From Chloroflexi bacterium HGW-Chloroflexi-10 (GTDB lineage: Bacteria > Chloroflexota > Anaerolineae > Anaerolineales > Anaerolineaceae): DNA of 64,000 nucleotides. This document shows positions 8,660-16,151 of the stretch, piece after piece. Positions within the stretch are counted from its first letter, which is position 1, and each line of letters opens with the position of its first letter. Both the position numbers and the translations under genes were made by a program. The notes under the pieces are model-generated. The model did not search any database. It was given only the letters and a program-made list of their open reading frames with translations, and was not told where the DNA came from. The stretch is taken from positions 44,503 to 108,502 of the forward strand of contig PHBZ01000016.1 of the NCBI GenBank assembly GCA_002840755.1, in the 5' to 3' direction.

Positions 8660-10228
8660 GAGTCTGTGAAAAAATCCCCTAGATGGCTTAAAAAAAATTA
8701 AATATAATAGGGAAAACGACAAAAAGGACAAGAAAAATAATGGAACCTTTATTCCCACTCCCTGAAGAAAAAGCAAAAAAGAAAATTGAAGGTGAAATCA
8801 CAAAAAAACGGGTAATCAAGGGAGAGAGATTCCAAAAAGCGATTATTTACGCAAGTTTAGACGAATTATTACCGCCAGACCATCGAGTGCGGATCGTGTT
8901 AGAGATGGTAAAGCGGATGGAGTTAGGCAGATTCTACAACAGGATCAAATCCATAGAAGGAGAAGCCGGACGTCCTGCGATAGACCCAGAGATTTTGATT
9001 GCCGTATGGTTGTACGCGACACTGGATGGAGTAGGCTCCGCGCGAAAACTAGCCCGTCAATGTGAAGAGAATATCGCTTATCGATGGATATTGGGAGGAA
9101 TAGAGATCAATTACCATACATTAGCTGATTTTCGGGTGGACTATGAAGAAGAATTAGATGAATTATTGGTCAAAGGGGTGGCAGCATTGATGAATGAAGG
9201 ATTGGTGGATCTCGAACGAACAGCACAAGATGGGATGAGGGTGAGAGCCAGTGCTGGAGCCAAATCATTTCACAGAAGAACGACCTTGGAAACTCATCTT
9301 GAGAAAGCAAAAAACCGGGTGGAGGAATTGAAGCAAGAAGATTCAGAGGAATTTCAGAGGGGTCCACGCAGTCAGGCAGCCCAAGAACGAGCGGCGAATG
9401 AAAAGGTAGAGCGGCTTGAAAAAGCATTGAAGGAATTGGAAAAGATAGAGGAGAAACGAAAGAAGAGTCATCATAAGAAAGAAAAACAAAAGATACCACG
9501 AGCTTCAAGAACAGATCCGGAAGCCCGATTTATGAAAATGCCAGCGGAAGAGAAGCGACCAGCTTACAATGCAGAGTTAACGATAGATACAGAGAGTCGG
9601 ATCATCGTTGGGGTAGATATGGTGAACGAGGTAGATCAAGGCCAAATGGATCCCATGTTGGAGAAGATTCATGAAAAGTACAATCAGTATCCAAGAAAGC
9701 ATTTGGTGGACGGAGGTTTTGCGACAATAAATGATATTGAATCGGCACATAAAAATAAAGTCGTTGTTTTGGCTCCCCTGCCTGATCCGAGGTGTCCAGG
9801 GCAAGATTCGAGTCAACCACGGGAAGAAGATGGGCCAGGAGTAAAAAGTTGGCGAGAACGGATGGCAACGGAAGAAGCTAAAGAGGAATATAAAGAAAGA
9901 GCAGCAACGATAGAGTGGGCCAATGCATTAGCAAGGAATCGCGGATTTCGGCAGTTAGTTGTTAGAGGGATTCGTAAAGTTCGCTCAATCCTATTGTGGT
10001 TCGCCCTAGCCCATAATCTTATGCAAAGTGTAAATTTGAGAAAGAGGCAAGCCCAAGCCGCATAAAATGAATTAATTTAATACCACGCCAAAAGGTGGCA
10101 AAATGGCGTCGAAATAAAGAGAAAAATTAAAAACCATGACAATACCTATTGAATAAAATTATTTTTTTGAATAATTTTCCAGTCTCAAATTTAAATTTAT
10201 GGATTTTTCGCAATTTTTTCACAGACTC
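8660..10228 (+). mobile_element. Complete IS1182-family insertion sequence, 1569 bp
   Basis: The ends are perfect 16-bp inverted repeats: GAGTCTGTGAAAAAAT at 8660-8675 and its reverse complement at 10213-10228. One transposase gene fills the element. The target can be reconstructed: left flank ...TCCCCCCATTT and right flank TTTTGGGGGGAACATA... together make repeat module M2, found uninterrupted at 10342-10395 and 12695-12748. The IS therefore landed in the T-loop of the C6/G6 palindrome. Compared with the intact copies there are two extra T bases, so any target duplication is very short or hidden in the T run. Confidence 0.9.
8740..10065 (+). CDS. IS1182-family DDE transposase
   Basis: The 441-residue protein has the family layout: an N-terminal DNA-binding part (about 30-130, with the ASLDELLPPDH and RPAIDPEILIAVWLYA motifs), then a DDE core split by a charged coiled-coil insert (about 185-255). 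The probable catalytic triad is D164 (AQDGMRVRA), D324 (HLVDGGFA) and E392 (ATIEWANALARNRGF). No frameshift or stop is seen and both IS ends are intact, so the element could be active. The lysine/glutamate-rich composition differs from the surrounding genes, as expected for a recent arrival. Confidence 0.92.
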   Translation: MEPLFPLPEEKAKKKIEGEITKKRVIKGERFQKAIIYASLDELLPPDHRVRIVLEMVKRMELGRFYNRIKSIEGEAGRPAIDPEILIAVWLYATLDGVGSARKLARQCEENIAYRWILGGIEINYHTLADFRVDYEEELDELLVKGVAALMNEGLVDLERTAQDGMRVRASAGAKSFHRRTTLETHLEKAKNRVEELKQEDSEEFQRGPRSQAAQERAANEKVERLEKALKELEKIEEKRKKSHHKKEKQKIPRASRTDPEARFMKMPAEEKRPAYNAELTIDTESRIIVGVDMVNEVDQGQMDPMLEKIHEKYNQYPRKHLVDGGFATINDIESAHKNKVVVLAPLPDPRCPGQDSSQPREEDGPGVKSWRERMATEEAKEEYKERAATIEWANALARNRGFRQLVVRGIRKVRSILLWFALAHNLMQSVNLRKRQAQAA

Positions 10229-10341
10229 TTTTGGGGGGAACATAGGGGGGTACTTCCGCTTCCCTCCCCCCACAGGAGAGATGCACTTTCCCGGCCCGTC
10301 CGCCAACCTGCTACTTAGCTAACGCAGCTTCCCCGCTTTAA

Positions 10342-10395
10342 ATCTTCCGCTTCCCTCCCCCCATTTTTGGGGGGAACATAGGGGGGTACTTCCGC
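10342..10395. repeat. Intergenic repeat module M2, intact copy
   Basis: The block runs ATCTTCCGCTTCCCTC to GGTACTTCCGC around the hairpin TCCCCCC-ATTTTT-GGGGGGA (10356-10375). The same block is at 12695-12748 and, split by the IS, at 8635-8659 plus 10229-10259. It is the empty-site reference for the IS insertion. Confidence 0.75.
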
Positions 10396-10412
10396 TTCCC
10401 TTAATCCCAACC

Positions 10413-10509
10413 GGAGAGATGCACTTTCCCGGTCCGTCCGCCAACCTGCTACTTAGCTAACGCAGCTTCCCCGAAAAATAAATCATCAGGCAAACAAGTG
10501 CGTTTCTCC
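10413..10509. repeat. 97-bp palindromic repeat (family X), copy 1
   Basis: It begins GGAGAGATGCACTT and ends AAGTGCGTTTCTCC; the ends are inverted repeats matching at 12 of 14 positions. Copies of exactly the same length are at 12402-12498 and 14727-14823, with a longer variant at 14591-14712 and left-end fragments near 8471, 10273 and 14841. The interior contains TTAGCTAACGCAGC and AAATCATCAGG. There is no ORF; it looks like a MITE or REP-type element. The remaining 10229-10560 consists of this and module M2. Confidence 0.75.
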
Positions 10510-10614
10510 TGAATACCCGAAGCCCAAATCACCACTCAAGCTATATGGCGCGCTTCTTCATCTGGCACATTCACAGTCCCTTTTCAAGTTGCGCTGATAA
10601 ATTTTATACAATTG

Positions 10615-10643
10615 TTGACAATTCTTAAAGAACTTGTTATAGT
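10615..10643 (+). promoter_or_regulatory. Sigma-70-type promoter of the SDR gene
   Basis: TTGACA (10615-10620) and TATAGT (10638-10643) are separated by exactly 17 bases, a near-consensus housekeeping promoter. The predicted transcription start near 10650 falls at the edge of the operator at 10651-10668. The leader to the SDR start codon is about 100 bases and contains repeat copy B. Confidence 0.75.
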
Positions 10644-10650
10644 ATATTTT

Positions 10651-10668
10651 GTAGACCAGGTGGTCTAC
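10651..10668. promoter_or_regulatory. Probable TetR-family operator
   Basis: GTAGACCAGGTGGTCTAC is a perfect inverted repeat (8-bp arms, 2-bp centre) placed just after the -10 box of the SDR promoter. Binding here would block initiation. The TetR-family gene at 11745-12359 is the obvious candidate repressor; this link is inferred from position. Confidence 0.65.
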
Positions 10669-10691
10669 ATTTCTAAATAAATCAAAGTTAG

Positions 10692-10738
10692 ATATCTTTT
10701 CATTAATTGGGTCCAACCCCGTATGATTGAGATGATAC
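10692..10738. repeat. Dispersed palindromic element, family Y, copy B
   Basis: A 47-bp short form: ATATCTTTTCATTAATTGGG ... ACCCCGTATGATTGAGATGATAC, lacking the long central hairpin of copy A. It lies in the leader of the SDR gene and ends 15 bases before its start codon. Confidence 0.65.
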
Positions 10739-10753
10739 AAAGGCAGTGTATAT

Positions 10754-11614
10754 ATGACAAAAAAATTATGTATTATAACTGGAGCAAATTCAGGCATTGG
10801 TAAACAGGCAGCTATTCAAATTGCAGCGCAGGGTTATCAGGTAATTATTGGTTGTCGTAATAAAGAGCGCGGAGAAGTGGCCCTGAATGAGATCAAAGAA
10901 ATAAGTAAAAGCGGCAATGTTGAATTAATCCTGCTTGATATGAGCCTTAAATCCTCGATCTTATCGTTTTCAAATACGATTAAAGAAAAATATGATAAAG
11001 CAGATGTCCTTATTCATAACGCAGCGGTTTTTGATATAGCCCAAAAATCGAGCATAGTTACCTCAGAAGGGTATGAAACGATATGGATGACAAACCACAT
11101 AAGCCCAGTTTATTTGACAGATCTATTGCTGGATTTACTGAGAAAAAGCGATGACCCTAGGATTCTAACGGTATCCTCAAAAGGACTTCTGGCAATGCCG
11201 ATGCTAAAAGTCGATCTCGTTGATCCTGAATTTAAGACAGGAAAATTTGCGGTAAACAAAGCCTATTATCAATCAAAACTAGCCCAGGTGATGTATACGT
11301 ATTGGTTAGCCAGGGAACTGAAGGCTGACGGTATTTCTGTAAATGCAATCCGCGTTCCTGCTGTTCAGGTTGATATTAGTCGCCACCCTGGGATATCACC
11401 CTTTATGAAATGGGTTTATCAACAAAAAAGCAAAAAATCCATAACGCCATCCAGAATGGCTGAAACCTATACCTTCTTGGCGACAAATCCCGGCATAAAA
11501 GGTGTAAGCGGTAAGTATTTCGATGAGAATAATCAGGAAGTTAAATCGAATAAATATACCAGTAATTGGGACAATATCAATGATGTAATAAAACTGACGA
11601 AAAAATATCTGTAA
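10754..11614 (+). CDS. Short-chain dehydrogenase/reductase (retinol dehydrogenase-like)
   Basis: This 286-residue NAD(P)-dependent oxidoreductase of unknown substrate has the classical SDR plan. The cofactor-binding TGANSGIG is near residue 11, NAA in HNAAVF follows, then the catalytic Ser in VSSKG and the YxxxK motif in YYQSKLAQ. The Asn/Arg-type cofactor region (GCRNKERG) suggests NADP. The gene is AT-rich compared with its flanks, as is the following tetR, and the pair sits among repeats and an IS, so horizontal acquisition is likely. The promoter and operator upstream suggest induction by a small molecule that releases TetR and is perhaps handled by this enzyme. Confidence 0.88.
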   Translation: MTKKLCIITGANSGIGKQAAIQIAAQGYQVIIGCRNKERGEVALNEIKEISKSGNVELILLDMSLKSSILSFSNTIKEKYDKADVLIHNAAVFDIAQKSSIVTSEGYETIWMTNHISPVYLTDLLLDLLRKSDDPRILTVSSKGLLAMPMLKVDLVDPEFKTGKFAVNKAYYQSKLAQVMYTYWLARELKADGISVNAIRVPAVQVDISRHPGISPFMKWVYQQKSKKSITPSRMAETYTFLATNPGIKGVSGKYFDENNQEVKSNKYTSNWDNINDVIKLTKKYL

Positions 11615-11670
11615 AAAGAAGATAACACCATGGAAAAAAATATTTCAAAAACCAATAAAATATTAACCCT

Positions 11671-11716
11671 CCTCTTTTCATTAATTGGGGCCAGCCCCGT
11701 ATGATTGAGCTGATAT
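11671..11716. repeat. Dispersed palindromic element, family Y, copy C
   Basis: CCTCTTTTCATTAATTGGGG followed by CCAGCCCCGTATGATTGAGC and TGATAT, about 46 bp. The inner GGGGCCAGCCCC can form a small hairpin. It ends about 28 bases before the tetR start codon, mirroring the position of copy B before the SDR gene. Confidence 0.6.
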
Positions 11717-11744
11717 ATAAAATGAAATAATAAGCAGAGTCTTT

Positions 11745-12359
11745 ATGAAAGAAAAAACGTTTCAAAGAAAAGATCAGGTATTAGAAGCAGCCCTTGATGA
11801 GTTCATAACCAACGACTATGAAAAAGCTTCATTAAATACAATCATTAAATCAGCAGGCATTAGCAAAGGGACGTTCTATTATCATTTCAAAAATAAAGAA
11901 GCACTATACCTCTATCTTTTAAAAACGAGTGCTGATACCAAATGGCAGTACATCAACCAACAAACACGCTCTCATATCGTCGACTTCAATCGCTTGGATA
12001 TATTTGATAAGTTCCTGTATCAGGCAGAACTTGGGGCCGGCTTTGCTGCTCTTTACCCTAAATACCACACACTTAGCCTTATGTTCTCCAAAGAAAAGAA
12101 CAACCCCATATACCGCACAGCGATTAAATTCTTGGGTGGCAACAGCACCGATATCATCACCCCGATGGTAAGAGAGGCCATTTCGAAACATGAAATAAAA
12201 GAAGAATTTGACGAAACTTTTATTGTCAAAATACTCCGTCACTTACTGTTTGAATTCGATCAGATATTTGACGAAGAAAGTGACTATGAAAAAAATAAAG
12301 TTTTAGCCAATCTTAAGAATTACGTGAATTTCATAAAATACGGGCTAAAGTCAGGATAA
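11745..12359 (+). CDS. TetR/AcrR-family transcriptional regulator
   Basis: This 204-residue protein has an N-terminal helix-turn-helix (residues about 8-55; ASLNTIIKSAGISKGTFYYHFKNKEALY is the recognition region) and a C-terminal ligand-binding helical domain without a recognisable subfamily. Members repress neighbouring genes until a small ligand binds. The palindrome at 10651-10668 fits a TetR operator, so it probably represses the SDR gene and itself. A spacer of 130 bases and repeat copy C separate the two genes, so they may be one transcript. The gene is AT-rich like the SDR gene. Confidence 0.88.
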   Translation: MKEKTFQRKDQVLEAALDEFITNDYEKASLNTIIKSAGISKGTFYYHFKNKEALYLYLLKTSADTKWQYINQQTRSHIVDFNRLDIFDKFLYQAELGAGFAALYPKYHTLSLMFSKEKNNPIYRTAIKFLGGNSTDIITPMVREAISKHEIKEEFDETFIVKILRHLLFEFDQIFDEESDYEKNKVLANLKNYVNFIKYGLKSG

Positions 12360-12401
12360 CCCCCACTTCCAATCTTCCGCTTCCCTCCCCCCAATCCCAC
12401 C

Positions 12402-12498
12402 GGAGAGATGCACTTATCCGGCCTGCCTGCCCACCTGCTGCTTAGCCAACCCAGCCTGCCCGAAAAACAAATCATCAGGCGAGCAAGTGCGTTTCTCC
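12402..12498. repeat. 97-bp palindromic repeat (family X), copy 2
   Basis: Same length and ends as copy 1 (GGAGAGATGCACTT ... AAGTGCGTTTCTCC), with scattered substitutions inside. It lies 43 bases after the tetR stop codon and is followed, as copy 1 is, by TGAATACCCGAAG, so the repeated unit may extend past the right end. Confidence 0.75.
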
Positions 12499-12552
12499 TG
12501 AATACCCGAAGTTTCAAAATCAATCACCCCATCCGCACCCAACGGAAATTTC

Positions 12553-12681
12553 GTAGGCGAAGTCCCGACGCAGGAGGGAATGCTTGTTTGCGGGCACTCA
12601 CCTCCCCCGCGAAGCGCTCTGAGCTTGCGAAGAGTGGGGAGGCCGGGAGGGGTCCTTATGTTAACTACCCGCCAACCCAGC
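12553..12681. repeat. Intergenic repeat module M1, copy 2
   Basis: Nearly identical to 8494-8621 over about 128 bases, including CACCTCCCCCGCGAAGCGCT and GGGGAGGCCGGGAGGGGTCC. It is followed directly by module M2 at 12695, as copy 1 is followed by the IS-split M2, so M1-M2 is a composite unit. Confidence 0.7.
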
Positions 12682-12694
12682 CAGCCCACTTCCA

Positions 12695-12748
12695 ATCTTC
12701 CGCTTCCCTCCCCCCATTTTTGGGGGGAACATAGGGGGGTACTTCCGC
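12695..12748. repeat. Intergenic repeat module M2, second intact copy
   Basis: Matches 10342-10395 essentially base for base, with the same C6-ATTTTT-G6 hairpin. Together with that copy it shows the uninterrupted form of the IS target. Confidence 0.75.
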
Positions 12749-12805
12749 AGTACCCGGAGTTCCAACATCACTCACCCCATCCACGCATGCAGGTTCAATA
12801 ACAAA

Positions 12806-12840
12806 AACTCGTTGGGCAATATTTCATTGCCCAACGAGTT
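12806..12840 (-). terminator. Intrinsic terminator after the DUF5667 gene
   Basis: A perfect 15-bp stem (AACTCGTTGGGCAAT at 12806-12820, complement at 12826-12840) with a 5-base loop. Read leftward it is followed by a short T-rich run (TTTTTGTT), as expected for termination 23 bases after the DUF5667 stop codon. Confidence 0.75.
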
Positions 12841-12862
12841 CAAACAATCTGCAAATAGTAGG

Positions 12863-13975
12863 TTAATTCTTTCCGCCAGGTTCGCCAGGTTCGCCGGGAG
12901 TTTCTTCGGTGGGCTGCGGGACAGCCTGGGTTGGTTGGCCGCCTTGCTCTTGGGTAGGCTCTGAACCGGAATCCGCGTTAGCTGTGCAGGTTTGTGTGGG
13001 GTCCGGACCAGGGCCGGGGCCGTACCCGCTGCCAGGAGTGGGCGTGCCGCTTGTCCATGGGTTTCCGCCTTGCCCATTGAAGACAGGGGTACAGTTTTCA
13101 CAGGTTTGCGTTTCATTGCCAGGTCCGTAACCGCTTCCTGGTGTTGGTGTGCCGGTTGTCCATGGGTTTCCGCCGCCTGTTGCGGGTGTCGTCGTTTCTC
13201 CACTCGGTGTGACGGAAGCCAGGTGCAGTAGTTGGCGCAGACGCAGTTGTTCTCTTAATTGTGCGGGGTCCAATAGACCTGTCTCAACCCAATGCAGACG
13301 ATCCTGTAACATTTGTTGGGTTCGTAACATTACGAGCTCTGCGGTTGCAGACCCATTCGTACGAAGCTGGAGGAAAGTCTGCTCTTGAGTTTGTAGGCGT
13401 GTACGGATTTGTTCAAGCGCCTGTGCTGCCTGATCATCCGGAAGATTCATGGCATACTGAAAAGCCTGTTCAACCTGATTCTCATAACGGTTTTGAACTG
13501 CTTCAGGAAGTGTACCACCCGCAATCAGCATCTTCTGAATTTCCGCTGCACGACGATCGGAGTATTTCAGAGCAAGTTGATATTCAGATTCTGGGTTGGA
13601 AGAAAATCCTAATCGGACATCTTCACTGATCAGTTTCACGCCATACAGAGGTTGGTCCGGTAGGCTGCCCTGGGAGGCGGCCACAGTGGCGCCGCCGCCG
13701 CCCAAAATCAGAGCAGCGATTAATACAATTGTTGATAGTGTGCTTAACATAGGGGATTGTTCCTTTCGTTGAACCATAAATATTGATTGGATTGAATGCA
13801 TCCACTTGTTAAGACGTTGTTTTTGCGATGGTGTTATGGCCTCGGCAGATTCCTGTGCTTTCATTAGAAAAGCAGCCAGTCCCAACGCTTCTTTTTCGGG
13901 ATTGCGAATGTGTTCCGTTTGTAAATAAGCCAGTTTCTCAGAAAGTTCTGGGTCGATTTCATTTCTCATGCTCAT
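12863..13975 (-). CDS. DUF5667-containing membrane protein, probable partner of the ECF sigma factor
   Basis: This 370-residue protein has a soluble N-terminus (1-75), one membrane helix (about 78-98, LSTIVLIAALILGGGGATVA), then a DUF5667 helical domain (about 105-250). The C-terminal tail is rich in Gly, Pro and Thr. Its tail holds two copies of a unit reading NPWT[TS]GTPTPGSGYGPG, each followed by TQTC. DUF5667 proteins commonly accompany ECF sigma factors in actinobacteria and Chloroflexota. The gene overlaps the sigma gene by 17 bases, implying translational coupling and a sensor or anti-sigma role. I do not see a ZAS zinc motif, so anti-sigma activity is inference. Confidence 0.8.
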   Translation of the reverse strand: MSMRNEIDPELSEKLAYLQTEHIRNPEKEALGLAAFLMKAQESAEAITPSQKQRLNKWMHSIQSIFMVQRKEQSPMLSTLSTIVLIAALILGGGGATVAASQGSLPDQPLYGVKLISEDVRLGFSSNPESEYQLALKYSDRRAAEIQKMLIAGGTLPEAVQNRYENQVEQAFQYAMNLPDDQAAQALEQIRTRLQTQEQTFLQLRTNGSATAELVMLRTQQMLQDRLHWVETGLLDPAQLREQLRLRQLLHLASVTPSGETTTPATGGGNPWTTGTPTPGSGYGPGNETQTCENCTPVFNGQGGNPWTSGTPTPGSGYGPGPGPDPTQTCTANADSGSEPTQEQGGQPTQAVPQPTEETPGEPGEPGGKN

Positions 13976-14528
13976 AGCTACCTTCCTTCTCTACTCGGAG
14001 CAGCAGTCTTCGCAGCGTGTTTAATGCCCGAAATTGGATTGCTCGAACGGCTCCGGCGTCTTTATTGATTGCAGCCGCTACTTCTTCATGTCCCCAACCT
14101 TCAATAAAACGCAGGGTGATAACCTGGCGCTGGTCCGGTGTCAATGATCGCAGCGCTGTGCGGACCTGGGTTTGTTCCAGATGATCATCCGCCAGGTTTT
14201 CAGGAAGAAACTGATCCGCGGCTTTCAACGATTCATCCAGTTCAATAGGTGTGGGAGGTTGCCGGCGGTAACTATCCGTAATCCAGTTATGGGCAATCCG
14301 GTACAGGTATGCCTGAAGATGATTGTTCGGCCCCTGTCCGGCGCGGAGAGTTTTAAGAAACCGCGAAAAGGTTTCGGCAACACAATCCTCAGCCAGGCAT
14401 TCATCTCCTAAAAGGCGCATGGCGTAGCGGTAGAGCCCCGGGCTGTATAGTTTATAGATATTAGCCAGAATCGAGAGGTCAAAGACTTTCGCGCCTGTGA
14501 GAAGATCTTCTTGGGTATGTGAATTCAT
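13959..14528 (-). CDS. ECF-type (sigma-70 family) RNA polymerase sigma factor
   Basis: This 189-residue protein has region 2 at about residues 20-95 (LYSPGLYRYAMRLLGD, then ETFSRFL and AYLYRIAHNWITDSYRR) and region 4 at about 125-180 (LTPDQRQVITLRFIEGWGHEEVAAAI with a helix-turn-helix). The domain pair without regions 1 and 3 is typical of extracytoplasmic function sigma factors, which redirect RNA polymerase in response to envelope signals. It is first in a two-gene unit with the DUF5667 protein. Repeats fill the DNA upstream, so its own promoter is not evident. Confidence 0.9.
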   Translation of the reverse strand: MNSHTQEDLLTGAKVFDLSILANIYKLYSPGLYRYAMRLLGDECLAEDCVAETFSRFLKTLRAGQGPNNHLQAYLYRIAHNWITDSYRRQPPTPIELDESLKAADQFLPENLADDHLEQTQVRTALRSLTPDQRQVITLRFIEGWGHEEVAAAINKDAGAVRAIQFRALNTLRRLLLRVEKEGSYEHEK

Positions 14529-14590
14529 TGTTTAATATATAAGACGTATTTTATCAATTATCGTTATGGGTAACTTTATAATATTCCACT

Positions 14591-14712
14591 GGAGAGCTGC
14601 ACTTTCTCTTCACCTCCCCTCAAGGGGAGGCCGGGAGGGGTCCTTATATCAACTACTAGCCGACGCAGCTTCCCCGAAAAACAAATAATCAGGCGAACAA
14701 GTGCGTTTCTCC
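14591..14712. repeat. Family X repeat, 122-bp variant copy
   Basis: It has the family X ends (GGAGAGCTGCACTT and AAGTGCGTTTCTCC) but an M1-derived centre with CACCTCCCCTCAAGGGGAGG and GGGAGGGGTCCTTAT. It looks like a hybrid formed by recombination between the two repeat types, lying directly beside copy 3. Confidence 0.65.
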
Positions 14713-14726
14713 TGAATACCCCCGCC

Positions 14727-14823
14727 GGAGAGATGCACTTTTCCGGCCAGCCCACTAACCTGCTTCATAGCCAACCCAGCTTCCCCGAAAAATAAATCAT
14801 CAGGCGAGCAAGTGCGTTTCTCC
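14727..14823. repeat. 97-bp palindromic repeat (family X), copy 3
   Basis: Exactly 97 bp between GGAGAGATGCACTT and AAGTGCGTTTCTCC. A further left end starts at 14841. The next stretch, 14880-15002, has no gene; it holds a small hairpin CCGCTG...CAGCGG near 14956-14975 and could be part of the DUF3494 leader. Confidence 0.75.
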
Positions 14824-15026
14824 TTCCCTCAACCCCAACCGGAGAGCTGCACTTTTCCGCCCGCTTCAAATCTTCCGCTCGAATGCAGCTCAGGCCTCAG
14901 TGTAGTCTAAACACCGACAGCCAATCTTAGAATCGGCTTACATACAAGTCAGTCTCCCGCTGACAGCCACCAGCGGCCTAAGACGATATAGTAAAAAAAT
15001 GGATGATCAACCATAAGGAGATAAAA

Positions 15027-15788
15027 ATGCAAAAACTTAAAAATTTGAAATATTTGTCCGTTTTGACCTTGCTTTTGGTCATGGTGGGCACATACTCGTC
15101 CACCGCTATGGCGAATCTTAGTGTAGATGCCCCCGATTTAGGTACCGCGGCGAGCTTCGTGGGGTTGGCCGGTTCGACGTTTACCAATACCGGTTCGGGC
15201 GTATTCGTTGGGAATGTAGGTACCTTCCCAGGCACATCGGTCGTTGGCTTTCCTCCTGGCACGATCCGCTCCGGAGCGATCTACATGGGAGGTGCGGTTC
15301 CAGAGCAGGCGCAGATCGATGCCAGCACTGCGTTTTTTGCTTTAAAAGACCAGCTGTGTAATGTTGATTTGACTGGTCAGGACCTGGGCGGAATGACGCT
15401 CCTTCCCAGTGTGTATTGTTTTGATACATCGGCTCAGCTGACAGGAGACCTCGTTCTCGATGCCGGTGGTAACCCCCTTGCTGTCTGGGTTTTTCAGATA
15501 GGCAGCACGCTTACCACCGCATCCGACTCGTCTGTAACCGTGATCAATGGTGGGAAGGTTCTCAACGCCTTCTGGCAGGTTGGCAGTTCAGCCACTCTCG
15601 GTACACGCACCTGGTTCATTGGAAATATTCTTGCGGATGCGAGTATCAGCATGAATACTGGCGCAAGTCTGGTCGGAAGAGCCCTGGCGCTAAACGGGGC
15701 GGTGACGATGGATACCAACGGTGTCCCCATCCCAATCGCCAACACCCCGCTGTTTGAGTTCCTTTATTTGCCACTCATCATGCGCTGA
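15027..15788 (+). CDS. Secreted DUF3494 (ice-binding-like) protein without LPXTG
   Basis: AAGGAG at 15015-15020 sets the start at 15027 rather than the upstream ATG. The 253-residue product has a signal peptide cut near residue 30 (TAMA-N). It is otherwise almost entirely one DUF3494 beta-helix domain, with the usual pattern LGTAASFVGLAGSTFTNTG, WVFQIGSTLTTA and GASLVGRALA. It is homologous to the sortase substrate at 4697-5650 but ends in FLYLPLIMR instead of a sorting signal. A [YF]LPL[IV] tail also ends the beta-helix protein at 36620. Function is unknown; surface exposure or adhesion is likely. It converges on the thioredoxin gene with an 18-base gap. Confidence 0.87.
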   Translation: MQKLKNLKYLSVLTLLLVMVGTYSSTAMANLSVDAPDLGTAASFVGLAGSTFTNTGSGVFVGNVGTFPGTSVVGFPPGTIRSGAIYMGGAVPEQAQIDASTAFFALKDQLCNVDLTGQDLGGMTLLPSVYCFDTSAQLTGDLVLDAGGNPLAVWVFQIGSTLTTASDSSVTVINGGKVLNAFWQVGSSATLGTRTWFIGNILADASISMNTGASLVGRALALNGAVTMDTNGVPIPIANTPLFEFLYLPLIMR

Positions 15789-15806
15789 TACTTCCACCCG
15801 CTTTCC

Positions 15807-16151
15807 TTACTGCGCGGCAGGCACTGCCCCGAAAACCTTACTCAAAACCTGCCGCAGCATCTGTTCCGGCAAAGCTCCAACCTGTGTGTGGACCACTGCC
15901 CCGTTAACAATAAACAACATCGTCGGGATTCCCTGAACGCCGTACTTCATTGCCCATTCAGAGTTTTCATCGGTATTAACCTTAGCCACAAGCAGTTTTC
16001 CGGCCTGTTCTTTAGCGATCTTATCCAGGATGGGAGCAACCATCCGGCAGGGTCCGCACCAGGGAGCCCAAAAATCAACGATAACGGGCAAATTGGATTT
16101 CAAAACAGTTTTCTCAAAGGCGGCATCGGTTACGTGTATTGGTTCATTCAT
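15807..16151 (-). CDS. trxA: Thioredoxin
   Basis: This 114-residue cytoplasmic disulfide reductase has the active site WCGPC (C32, C35) after VDFWAP, the cis-proline motif GIPTML and the closing GALPEQML. Length and motifs are fully typical. GGAGA lies 7 bases upstream of the ATG. It follows the thioredoxin reductase gene on the same strand after 100 bases, so the two form a functional pair and perhaps an operon. It can also reduce the ArsC-type arsenate reductase encoded at 29364. Confidence 0.95.
   Translation of the reverse strand: MNEPIHVTDAAFEKTVLKSNLPVIVDFWAPWCGPCRMVAPILDKIAKEQAGKLLVAKVNTDENSEWAMKYGVQGIPTMLFIVNGAVVHTQVGALPEQMLRQVLSKVFGAVPAAQ

Noticed and set aside
8657..10232. A 4-bp or longer target duplication of the IS
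   Set aside because: Comparison with two empty M2 copies shows only two extra T bases in a T run, so no definite duplication can be claimed.
8460..14900. CRISPR-like appearance of the repeated intergenic blocks
   Set aside because: Units are 54-128 bp, irregularly spaced around genes, with no constant short spacers and no cas genes.
14880..15002. Riboswitch before the second DUF3494 gene
   Set aside because: A small hairpin is present but I cannot match any known riboswitch core.
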